A stretch of 62,464 nt of DNA from Deltaproteobacteria bacterium (lineage in GTDB: Bacteria > Desulfobacterota > Desulfobulbia > Desulfobulbales > JAJRZW01): NCBI GenBank assembly GCA_024275015.1, contig JAJRZW010000040.1, positions 1-62,464 of the forward strand. Direction: 5' to 3'. How positions within the stretch are numbered: the stretch's first letter is position 1; every line of letters starts with the position of its first letter. Under the pieces are notes generated by a model. The model was not told the origin of the DNA, made no database searches, and saw only the letters and a list, made by a program, of their open reading frames with translations. The position numbers and the translations under genes are program-made. Positions 52,939 to 62,321 of this stretch are shown here, piece after piece.

Positions 52939-53894
52939 GCAAGGCCACCCTGAGTTTTAAGGAACCGGACGCGGTACGGCAGCTCTTCGGCGACCGCAAC
53001 CGCAACCTCGGGATCATTGAAGCGGCAATGGAGGTCAGGATAGGACTCCGGGGGACTGAAACCACGATAAGCGGCGCCGAGGCCGATGTTGAAATCACCG
53101 CCCGGGCCCTGACCCAGCTATATGAGATCATCAGTAGCGGTCAACCGGTTTATCCCAACGATATCCCCTTTGCCCTTAAAATAGTCAGCCGATCCCCCGG
53201 CGCTGATCTCAAGGAAATTTTCTCAGACAAGATCCTCGTGACCTGCGACCGCGGCATTATCGCCCCCAAAAGCCTGGCGCAGAAAGTATATATCGACGCC
53301 ATCCGCAACCATGACATCGTCTTCGGCATCGGCCCGGCCGGAACCGGCAAGACCTGGCTTGCGGTGGCAATGGCGAGCGCGGCCTTAAACAGCGGCGGGA
53401 TCAAAAGAATCATCCTCGCCCGCCCAGCGGTCGAGGCCGGGGAACGTCTGGGTTTCCTCCCCGGCGACATGGCCCAGAAGGTCAACCCCTATCTCCGCCC
53501 CCTCCATGACGCCCTCTACGCCATGCTCGGCCAGGAAAAAACCGCGGAGATGATCGAGGCCGAAACCATCGAGATCGCGCCGCTGGCCTTCATGCGGGGA
53601 AGAACCTTAAACAACGCCTTTGTTATTCTGGACGAGGCCCAGAACACCACCCGGGAACAGATGAAGATGTTTCTCACCCGCCTCGGTTTCAACTCCCGGG
53701 CAGTAATCACCGGCGACATCACCCAGATTGACCTCCCCAATCCCGGCCATTCCGGGCTCATCCACGCCGCGAAAATACTTAAAGACATCAAGGGCCTGGA
53801 GTTCTGCCATTTCACCGAGGCCGACGTGGTCCGCCATCCCCTGGTGCAGAAGGTCATCATCGCCTATGATAAGAGCGGAAGGCGAAAGAACTGA
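52935..53894 (+). CDS. phoH: PhoH-family ATPase
   Basis: The 319-aa protein has the PhoH core: Walker A GIGPAGTGKTWLAVAM, ARPAVEAGERLGFLPGDM, and the Walker B-like FVILDEAQNTT followed by TGDITQIDLP. PhoH (PhoL/YbeZ) is an RNA-associated ATPase that works with YbeY; the next gene encodes YbeY. GTG 52935 overlaps the preceding stop. Confidence 0.94.
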   Translation: MSKATLSFKEPDAVRQLFGDRNRNLGIIEAAMEVRIGLRGTETTISGAEADVEITARALTQLYEIISSGQPVYPNDIPFALKIVSRSPGADLKEIFSDKILVTCDRGIIAPKSLAQKVYIDAIRNHDIVFGIGPAGTGKTWLAVAMASAALNSGGIKRIILARPAVEAGERLGFLPGDMAQKVNPYLRPLHDALYAMLGQEKTAEMIEAETIEIAPLAFMRGRTLNNAFVILDEAQNTTREQMKMFLTRLGFNSRAVITGDITQIDLPNPGHSGLIHAAKILKDIKGLEFCHFTEADVVRHPLVQKVIIAYDKSGRRKN

Positions 53895-53906
53895 GGGAGA
53901 AAAGGG

Positions 53907-55082
53907 ATGGCGATACTTTTACGCGATGAATCCACGGCCGTCAGAGTGTGTCAGGCAATGATCCGGGCCGACGCCCGCGCCCTGCTTGACGCGGCACAAC
54001 TGCCCGCGGCCGAGCTCTCCATCCTGATCATCGACGATGATTATATCCGGCAATTAAACCGCGACCACCGCGGCAAAGACAAAACGACCAACGTCCTCTC
54101 CTGGCCCCAGGACGACTCCCCCGGTCCGGACGGAAGCATGATTCTGGGCGATATCGTCATATCCGCCGACACCGCGGCAAGGGAGGCCCGGGAACGGGGA
54201 ATCGGAACCAGCAGCCGCATACGCCGTCTCCTGATCCATGGTTTTGTCCATCTATTAGGTTTTGATCATGAAATCAGCGAGATTGAAGCGGAACGGATGC
54301 GGGCCGAGGAAAAAAAATTCGTCACAATCATTGAACAACGGAGGATCACTGAGATGACCACATTGGCAATAAACATCGACCATGTCGCCACCCTGCGTCA
54401 GGCCCGGGGCGGATTGGAACCCGACCCGGTCACCGCCGCCGGGATCTGCGAACTTGCCGGGGCCGGAGGCATTGTCGTTCATCTGCGCGAGGATCGCCGC
54501 CACATCCAGGACCGCGATATCAACCTGCTGCGGCAGACGGTGAAGAGCAAGCTCAACCTTGAGATGGGGGCCACTGAGGAAATCATCGGTATCGCCCTTG
54601 ATCTCGGCCCTGACATGGTTACCCTGGTTCCGGAAAAACGGCAGGAATTAACCACCGAGGGAGGTCTTGATGTCGCGGCCCAGGAGGAAAAAATCGCGGC
54701 AGTGATAAAACGGTTCAATGACAAAAAAATTCCGGTCAGCCTGTTCGTTGATCCCGACGACTTGCAGATAAAGGCATCGGCATCGGCCGGGGCCACCTTT
54801 GTCGAGATCCACACCGGCCGTTACAGCGACGCAGTTGACGAGGCAGGCAGAAAAAAAGAGTTCAGCCTCATCGCCGCAGCGGCCGAGACCGCCTTTGATC
54901 TCGGCCTGCGGGTAAACGCCGGTCACGGCCTTGACTACCTTAACACCGGCCCGATTGCGGCCCTTCCGGCCATTGAGGAACTGTCCATCGGCCACGCGGT
55001 AATGTCCCGGGCTGTCATGGTCGGACTTGAAACGGCGGTACGGGAAATGCGGGAGATAATGTTTAAGGCTGAAGGGGGTTAG
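53907..55082 (+). CDS. YbeY endoribonuclease joined in frame to pyridoxine 5'-phosphate synthase PdxJ
   Basis: One 391-codon frame. Residues 1-148 are YbeY, the rRNA maturation RNase, with the zinc site [12 protein letters not shown] and the substrate-side [18 protein letters not shown]. Residues 150-391 are PdxJ, which makes pyridoxine 5'-phosphate ([56 protein letters not shown]). Both are of full length. At the junction ATG 54354 has GGAGG nine bases upstream, so PdxJ may also be made separately. An A8 run at 54310-54317 lies just before; one A fewer would end YbeY at a TGA overlapping that ATG. Confidence 0.88.
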   Translation: MAILLRDESTAVRVCQAMIRADARALLDAAQLPAAELSILIIDDDYIRQLNRDHRGKDKTTNVLSWPQDDSPGPDGSMILGDIVISADTAAREARERGIGTSSRIRRLLIHGFVHLLGFDHEISEIEAERMRAEEKKFVTIIEQRRITEMTTLAINIDHVATLRQARGGLEPDPVTAAGICELAGAGGIVVHLREDRRHIQDRDINLLRQTVKSKLNLEMGATEEIIGIALDLGPDMVTLVPEKRQELTTEGGLDVAAQEEKIAAVIKRFNDKKIPVSLFVDPDDLQIKASASAGATFVEIHTGRYSDAVDEAGRKKEFSLIAAAAETAFDLGLRVNAGHGLDYLNTGPIAALPAIEELSIGHAVMSRAVMVGLETAVREMREIMFKAEGG

Positions 55083-55112
55083 ACTGAAGGCGGGTACGGA
55101 CGGCATATGTGT

Positions 55113-56564
55113 TCAGACTCCGGGACCGGCATCCACCTCCTCCGGGGTCATCTTGCGAATGTGAATCTGACGGGTGTCAAGGTCAAAATGGATTACCATG
55201 CCGCTCTCGGTGTTGGCCACAGTCCGGATGCCGGGTCCGATGCGCACGGTCACCCCGGGATAAAGGGTACCGTAAACATACACTGATTCATTAATGGCCT
55301 GGTCGATCTCTTCCTCAAGGGCACTCATCATATTCTGCAGTTTTTCCACCCGCTCCATGATCTTGGGCATGGCGGCGTTGTATTTCTCCAGTTTTTCCTG
55401 CCTTTCCGGGGGAAAATTCCTGCCCTGTTCCTTTTTTATCTTCTGCAGACCGGTGACGGTCTTCAAGACCTCGTTCATCCGTCCCGACCACAGGGGGAAT
55501 GCCTCGTCAAGGCGTTCCTTCCTCGCCGCCAGATCCGGCTTCATCCCCACGGTGACATCGGTAACCACCTCGGCGTCACCGCCCAGGTCCTTTACATGAA
55601 TACTTCCGCCGCAGACCGTGGTCCCGCCGATGATCGCCCCATTCTCCCGGCCGAAAATACTCCCGGCCACCCGGGTATCCGACTGCAACAGGTAGTCTCT
55701 GAGATACAGATCACCCCGGGTCTCCAGAACCGGGCCGTTCTCGACAAAGTCCACGGTCAGATCGCCGATTCCCCTGACCTCGGCGTCTTCACCGACCACC
55801 CCGCCCTTGATTATTATCTCGTCACCGGCCATGACCAGGGCGTTATTGACCCCGGCGCCGATTTCCACCCGCCCCTTGCACTTGACCGCAAAACCAGGCA
55901 GAACCTCGCCTTTGACCGTCAGCAGACTACCGCCAAAGACGAGATTGCCGACCTCGACATCAACATTACCGTTATGCTGGTGTTCGCCGTACACCCCGGG
56001 ACGGCCGTCAACCACCACAAACTTGCCGTCAAGAGTGGCACGGGCCAGGGTGTCGGACTCGTCGACCTCAATCCCGGGACCGGACTTCATCTTGCAATCC
56101 TTGCCGGGTTTGGCCGGAATCTCGGCCCCAAGGACATTCGTTCCCGCCACCCCAGGGGTGGGGGGAATCTTCTCCATCAGAATCTGGCCCTTGTTGACGT
56201 TGACAATTGATCCAAGGGAATGGAAGTCGACCTTGCCGGTCGCGGGATCCACCTTCGGTTTACGGACCACCGAGGCGGAAACATGCATCTTTATCTTCCC
56301 CGCCTCGCCGTTGACGGCCCTCCGCCCCCGGGACACGGCAAAAACATTGGCGCCGAGATCTTCCGGCACCGGGAGAAAACCGTAAGCCACCCCCGCTTCC
56401 TGAATCTCATTTTTAAGCCGTGCCATATCCACCGACTTCAAGCCCAGCTCATCCTTGACGATCAGATGCGCCTCCATCTTGTCGCGGGATACCTTGAGGA
56501 CAAAACGTCCATCATAGACCAACGCCCCCGTGTCCTGGCCAATGCTGTTTTTTCCCTCATCCAT
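55113..56564 (-). CDS. FapA/DUF342-family protein
   Basis: The 483-aa protein has an N-terminal FapA region and a beta-solenoid core rich in short repeats (GNVDVEVGNLVFGGSLLTVKG, GRVEIGAGVNNALVMAGDEI, GGTTVCGGSIHVKDLGGDAEV), then a coiled coil (about 365-430) and a small C-terminal beta domain. Family members are linked to flagellar assembly or polar polysaccharide in other bacteria; the role here is unknown. ATG 56564 follows AAGG; an upstream 29-codon extension is not supported. It is convergent with the ybeY-pdxJ gene. Confidence 0.85.
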   Translation of the reverse strand: MDEGKNSIGQDTGALVYDGRFVLKVSRDKMEAHLIVKDELGLKSVDMARLKNEIQEAGVAYGFLPVPEDLGANVFAVSRGRRAVNGEAGKIKMHVSASVVRKPKVDPATGKVDFHSLGSIVNVNKGQILMEKIPPTPGVAGTNVLGAEIPAKPGKDCKMKSGPGIEVDESDTLARATLDGKFVVVDGRPGVYGEHQHNGNVDVEVGNLVFGGSLLTVKGEVLPGFAVKCKGRVEIGAGVNNALVMAGDEIIIKGGVVGEDAEVRGIGDLTVDFVENGPVLETRGDLYLRDYLLQSDTRVAGSIFGRENGAIIGGTTVCGGSIHVKDLGGDAEVVTDVTVGMKPDLAARKERLDEAFPLWSGRMNEVLKTVTGLQKIKKEQGRNFPPERQEKLEKYNAAMPKIMERVEKLQNMMSALEEEIDQAINESVYVYGTLYPGVTVRIGPGIRTVANTESGMVIHFDLDTRQIHIRKMTPEEVDAGPGV

Positions 56565-56735
56565 CACATGCCTTACTAATGTTATCCCCGGGCCAGCCAT
56601 CCGGTTCCGGACACCTTCCACCTGTAAAGCCTTATCGGCCCTGAACGGCAAACAATAAACGCAAGCCCCTTACCAGGCCATGACGTTACGGCACGGGGCT
56701 GGGGCTTGTGGAACGCTATCAATAATTCCACCGCG

Positions 56736-57737
56736 TCAGGGATCACGAAACTCGGCGGCAAGGTTCTCAATATCGCCTACCGCACCGAGGACAATGAGAA
56801 TATCACCGGCGTTGATAATCGCCGTCGGGGTTGGGTTGAAGAGCATCTCCCCCTTGAACGTCTTAATCGCCACCACAATCAGGTTATGATCGCTGCGGAT
56901 GCCGGACTTGATCAGGTTTTTGCCGACACAGGCGGCGTTTTCCGACACCAGAAGCTCCTCAAGCCGCAGCCCCAGTTCACCCCCCTGAACCGCGAGATCA
57001 ACAAAATCAACCACCGTCGGCCGCACCACCTCCTGGGCCATGCGGGTGGCCCCGATTTCATAAGGAGAAAAAACCCGGTTGGCCCCGGCGCGGAGAAGTT
57101 TTTTCTCCGCCCCCTCGGTGCCGCTTGAACGGGCGATGATAAAAAGTTCCGGTCGTATCCCCCGGGCGGTAAGGGAGATATAGACGGTATCGGCATCATT
57201 GGAGACCACCGCCACCAGCCCCCGGGCCCGTTCAATTCCGGCGGCAAGCAGGGTATCGTCGTCCGAGGCCTCGCCCTCCAGCGCCATATACCCCAGGTCA
57301 ATGATCTCCTGAATCATGGCTGCTTTTTTTTCAATAACCACAAAGGGCTTATGGTTGTCTCTAAGAAGCTTGCAGATCACCCTGCCGATACGGCCGAAAC
57401 CGCAGACTATGTAATGATCGCTCAGACGCGCCACCTTTTTCTTCATCTTTAACCTCCCCAGGGTGGCCTGCAGTCCCCCCTCGATAATAGCTTCGGTAAT
57501 CCGGCTGAACAGGTAGAGAACAAACCCCACCCCGACAAGAATCAGGATAATGGTAAAAATCCGGCCACCGGTTCCAAGGGGCATGACCTCGGTGAAACCG
57601 ACGGTTGAAATGGTAATAACGGTCATATAAAGGGCGTCGAAAAAGGGAGCACGGGTGATGAGCATAAACCCGCCGGTACCAAAACCGAGAAGCCCGAGAA
57701 AAAAAATAATGTTTTTTAATATATCACGGAATTTCAT
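56736..57737 (-). CDS. two-helix potassium channel with TrkA-type RCK domain
   Basis: The 333-aa protein has two membrane helices (about 9-28 and 62-82) around a pore loop with the filter TISTVGFTEV (commonly TVGYGD or TVGFGE). An RCK_N domain (about 108-230; IVCGFGRIGRVICKLL) and an RCK_C domain (about 245-330) follow. This is the MthK-like layout of ligand-gated K+ channels. It is flanked by the two FapA-like genes. Confidence 0.9.
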   Translation of the reverse strand: MKFRDILKNIIFFLGLLGFGTGGFMLITRAPFFDALYMTVITISTVGFTEVMPLGTGGRIFTIILILVGVGFVLYLFSRITEAIIEGGLQATLGRLKMKKKVARLSDHYIVCGFGRIGRVICKLLRDNHKPFVVIEKKAAMIQEIIDLGYMALEGEASDDDTLLAAGIERARGLVAVVSNDADTVYISLTARGIRPELFIIARSSGTEGAEKKLLRAGANRVFSPYEIGATRMAQEVVRPTVVDFVDLAVQGGELGLRLEELLVSENAACVGKNLIKSGIRSDHNLIVVAIKTFKGEMLFNPTPTAIINAGDILIVLGAVGDIENLAAEFRDP

Positions 57738-58015
57738 GAATCCCTACCAGACCGTTGTTCAATGGACTGACACGCCTTGGAAGAACAGTTAACAGGCCGT
57801 CAGGAAACAGCCGTTTTCAAGATAGCCTGAGGTGACCGGCCAAACAGATTCCCGAATCACAACGCCACCACCTCTCCATATTGCCCTAACAATGGTCAGG
57901 CGACAAGGACAAACAGGAACAATATCCACCAATTACCTTTTCTTTTGCAGGTTATGCGCTATTTCATGTATTTTTAGAATATATATCTTCAAAAAACCTT
58001 GGAATTTAATGAAAA

Positions 58016-59767
58016 ATGCCGCCCGCACCCAACGATACCTCCACCCCGAAAGTAATTGACCCCCTCGAACAACTTATTATTGAGCAGACCGGGTCGATGA
58101 TCAAAAACCAGCGTCTCGATCCCGACGGGCTCAAGACCGTGCTGCGACTGCCACAGGATATTGATTTTCCGATCCTTACCCGGATTATCGACCACTGCCT
58201 GGCCGCCTCTTTTTCGATAAATATCACCCCCCTGATCCGGGGGCAGCTGAAACTGGGAGTAGCGGTTGAATTCGAAGACAACACCGTGCCGGAATTACCG
58301 CCGCGACAGGTAAGAATAGACCCGACCGGCGACCCCGGTCTGTGTGAAATAAACGGAATCGCGCCCAAAAACGGCCGCGATAACTTTGCCAGGATCGCCT
58401 TTGACTGGCGCAAACGATCGGGGACGATAAAAGAAAACGGCACCATTGACTGGAAAGAGATAAACAGCGTCCCCAACATCAACGAAGGCGGCCTTCTGGC
58501 GGAGATATTCGACCGCACCAAGGGCCGCGCCGGCATTAACGTCTATGGGCGCAAGATCCCTCCCACCCCGGGACGGCGACACCCGGTGCGCTGGGTCAAG
58601 CAGAAGATAACCGCCCAAAAAATGGACGAAGAAAACGCCGCCTTCCGGCTCGTTGCCGCCTGCTCCGGAGTGGTGGAATTCCGTTTCCGCGTCCCCGGCG
58701 ACCCGTCCACCATCGAGAGCCTTGATATAGCCGACACCCTGGCCATAAACGGCGATATCAACTACGACTACGGCGATCTTTCGAGTTCGGCGAGCCTTGA
58801 AATCACGGGCAACCTTAAGGGCAATTTCTCATTAAAATCAGAAGGTTATGTACACGTAAACGGCGCCATTGAAGGGCGGACGATCGATGCCGAAAATATT
58901 CGCGCCGAGCTTATAACCAACGGATGCAAAGTCAAGGCCCGGAAAGACGTAGAAGCCAACTCGATCACCAACTGCGTCATCAAGGCCAATAAGGTCAGCA
59001 TCTCCCAGAACGGTTCCTCCTCTGAAATCAACGCCATTGAGACCATAATTTTCAAACGTGACGCCGCGATCATGGCCTTGAAATGCCGGGCAAAATCCGT
59101 CGAGCTGCATCAGACAAGATTCAGCGGCCGGATCGAGATATGCCTCGGGGATGTCATATTCACCCGCGCCGCCGAGGCCCTTGAAAGGATCGCCGCCTGC
59201 GCCGGCGGCTTTGAAAAACAGGCGGGAGATATAAGGACCGCGGCCAAGGACATTCTCGCCCGGGTCATCGGCCTTGAAAAGGCGATAAGCATGGCCAGCC
59301 CGGGAACCGTGGCCCAGAAACTTCTGGGCAAGGTAAAGGAACTCATGGCCGAGGCGTTTAAACACATGCGGCCGATCAGCGACCTCGCCCCTTCCCTGGC
59401 CTATGAACTCCAGGAGGTGCTTGGCGACCACGGCCTGCCCCGGGGAACGCTTAAAAAAGTCGACCAGATCAACAGCCGGATCAGAAACTACAATAACCTC
59501 TTCACCGCCTTTGCTGAGGGGCGGAGCATACTTGAACGGGAACAAAAAAAATTCAATGAATTACGGCAGCAGGCGGCGACGGAACTGAAGGTGATCATGG
59601 ACAGTGCCATCCCGATGAACCGCTCTTCCGAGGTAAGGATTCGCTGCGGCGAATCGGTGATGATCATCGAAGGCGACAGCATACCCCCGGGACGGTTCAC
59701 CGTGGCCTATAATCTCCCCGATGACGCCGAAAACCTCCGCCACGGACAACTGAAGATCATAACCTGA
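58016..59767 (+). CDS. FapA/DUF342-family protein, second paralogue
   Basis: The 583-aa protein has the FapA N-terminal region (up to about 190, ending in GINVYGRKIPPTPGR), a beta-solenoid (about 225-370; LAINGDINYDYGDLSSSASLEITGNLKGNFSLKSEG) and long helices (about 380-540). It differs strongly from the paralogue at 55113-56564. The ribosome site before ATG 58016 is weak (TTGGAA). A possible TTGCAG/TATTTT promoter lies at 57945-57974. The 278-base divergent gap also contains degraded family B-like tracts near 57748 and 57790. Confidence 0.82.
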   Translation: MPPAPNDTSTPKVIDPLEQLIIEQTGSMIKNQRLDPDGLKTVLRLPQDIDFPILTRIIDHCLAASFSINITPLIRGQLKLGVAVEFEDNTVPELPPRQVRIDPTGDPGLCEINGIAPKNGRDNFARIAFDWRKRSGTIKENGTIDWKEINSVPNINEGGLLAEIFDRTKGRAGINVYGRKIPPTPGRRHPVRWVKQKITAQKMDEENAAFRLVAACSGVVEFRFRVPGDPSTIESLDIADTLAINGDINYDYGDLSSSASLEITGNLKGNFSLKSEGYVHVNGAIEGRTIDAENIRAELITNGCKVKARKDVEANSITNCVIKANKVSISQNGSSSEINAIETIIFKRDAAIMALKCRAKSVELHQTRFSGRIEICLGDVIFTRAAEALERIAACAGGFEKQAGDIRTAAKDILARVIGLEKAISMASPGTVAQKLLGKVKELMAEAFKHMRPISDLAPSLAYELQEVLGDHGLPRGTLKKVDQINSRIRNYNNLFTAFAEGRSILEREQKKFNELRQQAATELKVIMDSAIPMNRSSEVRIRCGESVMIIEGDSIPPGRFTVAYNLPDDAENLRHGQLKIIT

Positions 59768-59804
59768 ATCAATAACGCCTCCGTTACATGTCCCTTTACC
59801 GCAA

Positions 59805-59825
59805 CCGTCCGTTTAAAATGGACGG
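59805..59825. terminator. bidirectional hairpin between convergent genes
   Basis: CCGTCC (59805-59810) and GGACGG (59820-59825) pair across GTTTAAAAT, placed in the 58-base gap between the convergent fapA-like and psiE-like genes. The sequence is close to the terminal module of family B (GTCCGTTT...GGAC). Confidence 0.5.
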
Positions 59826-60299
59826 TTATCCGTCCTCCCGGGCATCACGACTTGCCAGCACCCTCAAGGAAATGGCGAGAATGAGAATAATCCCGACATT
59901 AACCCCCATCTCCACCAGAACCGGCCAGAGTTCATGCCATTCGGCGTTCCTGCCGGTAACCTGCGCCAGCATGGAATGCTCGGCCTCAAGGAGCAATATC
60001 CGCCGAATACAGGAAATCATGCCGATATAGAGAAAAGGGTTCAGGGTAAACGGTTCCCGCTTTAAAAACCTGACAATCGGCCACATCAACTCCATGACGA
60101 TCAGAACCAGAAGAACGTCATTGAGTATATGCAGCAGATTGGCGGTGTCCGGGTGAAGGAAATTACCCATGGCCCGCAGGAGGATAAAAGCGGCGACCAT
60201 AAGCAGGGTCAGGGCAACAAGGAAATGCATGAGATCGTCGGCCAGAATAAGGAACTGCCGCAATATCCTGACATTCAAAATATATGGTTTTTTCTCCAT
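59826..60299 (-). CDS. PsiE-family (phosphate-starvation-inducible type) membrane protein
   Basis: The 157-aa protein has four predicted membrane helices (about 25-45, 58-78, 88-105 and 125-148). The PsiE pattern shows as LHILNDVLLVLIVMELMWPI and PFLYIGMISCIRRILLLE. Function in the family is poorly known. It is transcribed away from the palindromic operator region at 60334-60363. Confidence 0.78.
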   Translation of the reverse strand: MEKKPYILNVRILRQFLILADDLMHFLVALTLLMVAAFILLRAMGNFLHPDTANLLHILNDVLLVLIVMELMWPIVRFLKREPFTLNPFLYIGMISCIRRILLLEAEHSMLAQVTGRNAEWHELWPVLVEMGVNVGIILILAISLRVLASRDAREDG

Positions 60300-60333
60300 G
60301 CTCGTTGCCCTGTAGTTTGAAAGAATAAATTTT

Positions 60334-60363
60334 TTGCCGCTCTATACCACAATGTGGTATAGT
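60334..60363 (+). promoter_or_regulatory. promoter overlapping a perfect palindromic operator
   Basis: TTGCCG (60334-60339) and TATAGT (60358-60363) are spaced by 18 bases. Between and over them lies the palindrome CTATACCACA-A-TGTGGTATAG (60342-60362) with perfect 10-base arms. A repressor bound here would block this promoter. The transcript would read toward the HTH gene at 60509 with a leader of about 140 nt. Confidence 0.6.
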
Positions 60364-60508
60364 CGGTTACTGATATACAAATAAAAATAATAATTCGGCA
60401 ACCAAAACCGGTTCCCATCCTCGCAGGTCCAAGTATCACCGCAAAAATCAGATTGTGCAAGCGGCGGATCTCAAGACCTTTAAATGAAATCAGGCGACAG
60501 GCAACACC

Positions 60509-60883
60509 GTGGACAAAGCGGAATTCCTCAAGGGCAGGATCAGGCTGAAAAAAACCCAGCGACAATTAGCGGAACTCCTTGGCATCTCCATCAAGGCGGT
60601 GCATAGTTATGAGCAGGGGTGGCGCAAGGTTCCGGCCCACGTTGAGCGCCAGGTGTTTTTCCTCCTCTCCCGCTCCCGGGTCGACGAAAAGGACATGAGA
60701 CCGTGCTGGGTAATAAAAAAATGCCCCAAGGAACAGCGCAAATGCTGCCCGGCCTGGGAATTTCAGGCAGGGAAACTATGCTGGTTCATCAACGGCACCA
60801 TCTGCGAATGCAAATCGCAGAAAAACTGGCAGGAGAAGATGAAAATATGTCGATCCTGCGAGGTTCTTTCCTCGTTATTGTAG
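60509..60883 (+). CDS. helix-turn-helix protein with C-terminal Cys/Trp-rich domain
   Basis: The 124-aa protein has an XRE-like helix-turn-helix (about 8-50; RLKKTQRQLAELLGISIKAVHSYEQGWRKVP) and a Cys/Trp-rich module (about 65-118; RPCWVIKKCP, CCPAWEFQAG, LCWFINGTICECKSQ, CRSCEVL). The latter resembles the 'two-CW' domain and may bind metal or an Fe-S cluster. The start is GTG 60509. The operator palindrome upstream makes autoregulation plausible. Confidence 0.75.
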   Translation: MDKAEFLKGRIRLKKTQRQLAELLGISIKAVHSYEQGWRKVPAHVERQVFFLLSRSRVDEKDMRPCWVIKKCPKEQRKCCPAWEFQAGKLCWFINGTICECKSQKNWQEKMKICRSCEVLSSLL

Positions 60884-60983
60884 TCCATCCCCCCCGGAAT
60901 CTGCGATAAAGGCCTTGCCCGCGGACGCGTCATGATTTTACAATACCTCCCATTCCATCAACTAACAAACCTGAGGCCAAGCC

Positions 60984-62243
60984 ATGCATGAAGACAGGAA
61001 ACTTGATTTCGCCACCCGGGTTATCCACCAGGGCCAGCACCCGGGAAGCTGGCAGGGGGCCACCCTGCCGCCGCTGTTCCAGAATGCCTCCCATCTCCAT
61101 CCCACGGCCCAGAGTCTGAGCGACACCTTTGGCGGCAAAAAGAGCGACCATATCTATATGCGCCTTACCAATCCCACCAACCGGATCCTTGAGGAAAAAT
61201 TAGCCGGACTAGAAGGCGGAGCCGGGGCGGTGGTGATGGCAAGCGGCATGGCGGCAATAAACAACGCCTGCATGGCGCTTTTGCGGGCCGGTGATGAGTT
61301 CGTCTGCACCCGGTCCCTGTTCATGAGCACCTATATCCTCTTTGCCAATATCTTTGCCAAGTACGACATCAAGGCGCGGATGGTCGATTCCCCGGCGCCG
61401 GAAAAACTCGCGGCGGCAATAAACAACAAGACCCGCTTCATCTATCTTGAGACCATCGGCAACCCGATGATGGACGTCCCCGACATTGACGCGACCGCGG
61501 ACATGGCCCATAAAAACGGTCTGCCGCTGTTAATCGACAACACCCTCGCCTCCCCCTGGCTCTGCCGCCCCATCGAGCATGGCGCCGATGTGGTCATCCA
61601 CTCGACCACCAAGTATTTTTCCGGCCACGGCCAGGCCTGCGGCGGAGTGGTCATCGACTCCGGCAACTTCGACTGGAACGGTTCCGGCAGATTCCCCGAC
61701 CTTGCCCCCTACGTCGACCGCAAGTACAAGCTCGCCTGCCTTGACAAGATCTGGCGGGAACATCACATAAACTTCGGCACCACCATGGCGCCGATGCACT
61801 CCTACCTGACCTTTCTCGGCCTCGACACCCTCGCGCTCCGCCTTGAACGCCATCAGGAGAACACCATCAAGGTGGCGCGTTTCCTCAAGGGCCACCCGGC
61901 GGTGAAGTGGATCAACTACCCCGGTCTTGAAACAGATCCGAACCACGCCGTTGCCGGGCGGGTCTTTGCCGGCCGCGGTTACGGCGGTGTTCTCACCTTC
62001 GGTCTTGCCGACCGGGACGAATGTTTTCGCTTCATCGACAGACTCAAACTCATCTATCATCTGGCCAATCTCGGCGACTGCAAGACCCTGGTAATCCACC
62101 CGGCAAGCTCGCAGTATCTCTCTTTTCCGCCGGAGGCAAGAAAGGAACTGGCAATAACCGACGATCTGATCCGACTGTCGGTGGGGATAGAGACCGCAGA
62201 CGACATCATCGCCGACCTCGACCAGGCGCTGAAAAAAGATTGA
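60984..62243 (+). CDS. Cys/Met-metabolism PLP enzyme (MetY / methionine gamma-lyase type)
   Basis: The 419-aa enzyme belongs to the cystathionine gamma-synthase fold. The PLP lysine is in HSTTKYFSGHGQACGGV; other family marks are MRLTNPTNRILEEKLAGLEGG, ASGMAAI, YLETIGNPMMDVPDI and DNTLASP. The longer segment after the lysine and the length suit O-acetyl- or O-succinylhomoserine sulfhydrylase better than methionine gamma-lyase, but sequence alone does not decide. GAGG precedes ATG 60984. Confidence 0.85.
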   Translation: MHEDRKLDFATRVIHQGQHPGSWQGATLPPLFQNASHLHPTAQSLSDTFGGKKSDHIYMRLTNPTNRILEEKLAGLEGGAGAVVMASGMAAINNACMALLRAGDEFVCTRSLFMSTYILFANIFAKYDIKARMVDSPAPEKLAAAINNKTRFIYLETIGNPMMDVPDIDATADMAHKNGLPLLIDNTLASPWLCRPIEHGADVVIHSTTKYFSGHGQACGGVVIDSGNFDWNGSGRFPDLAPYVDRKYKLACLDKIWREHHINFGTTMAPMHSYLTFLGLDTLALRLERHQENTIKVARFLKGHPAVKWINYPGLETDPNHAVAGRVFAGRGYGGVLTFGLADRDECFRFIDRLKLIYHLANLGDCKTLVIHPASSQYLSFPPEARKELAITDDLIRLSVGIETADDIIADLDQALKKD

Positions 62244-62321
62244 GATACCGGAAAACCGGACACATACGGACGGGAACGATTTCAGCCGCGTACGACCGGT
62301 ACCCGCCATCGTCTCCAGGGA

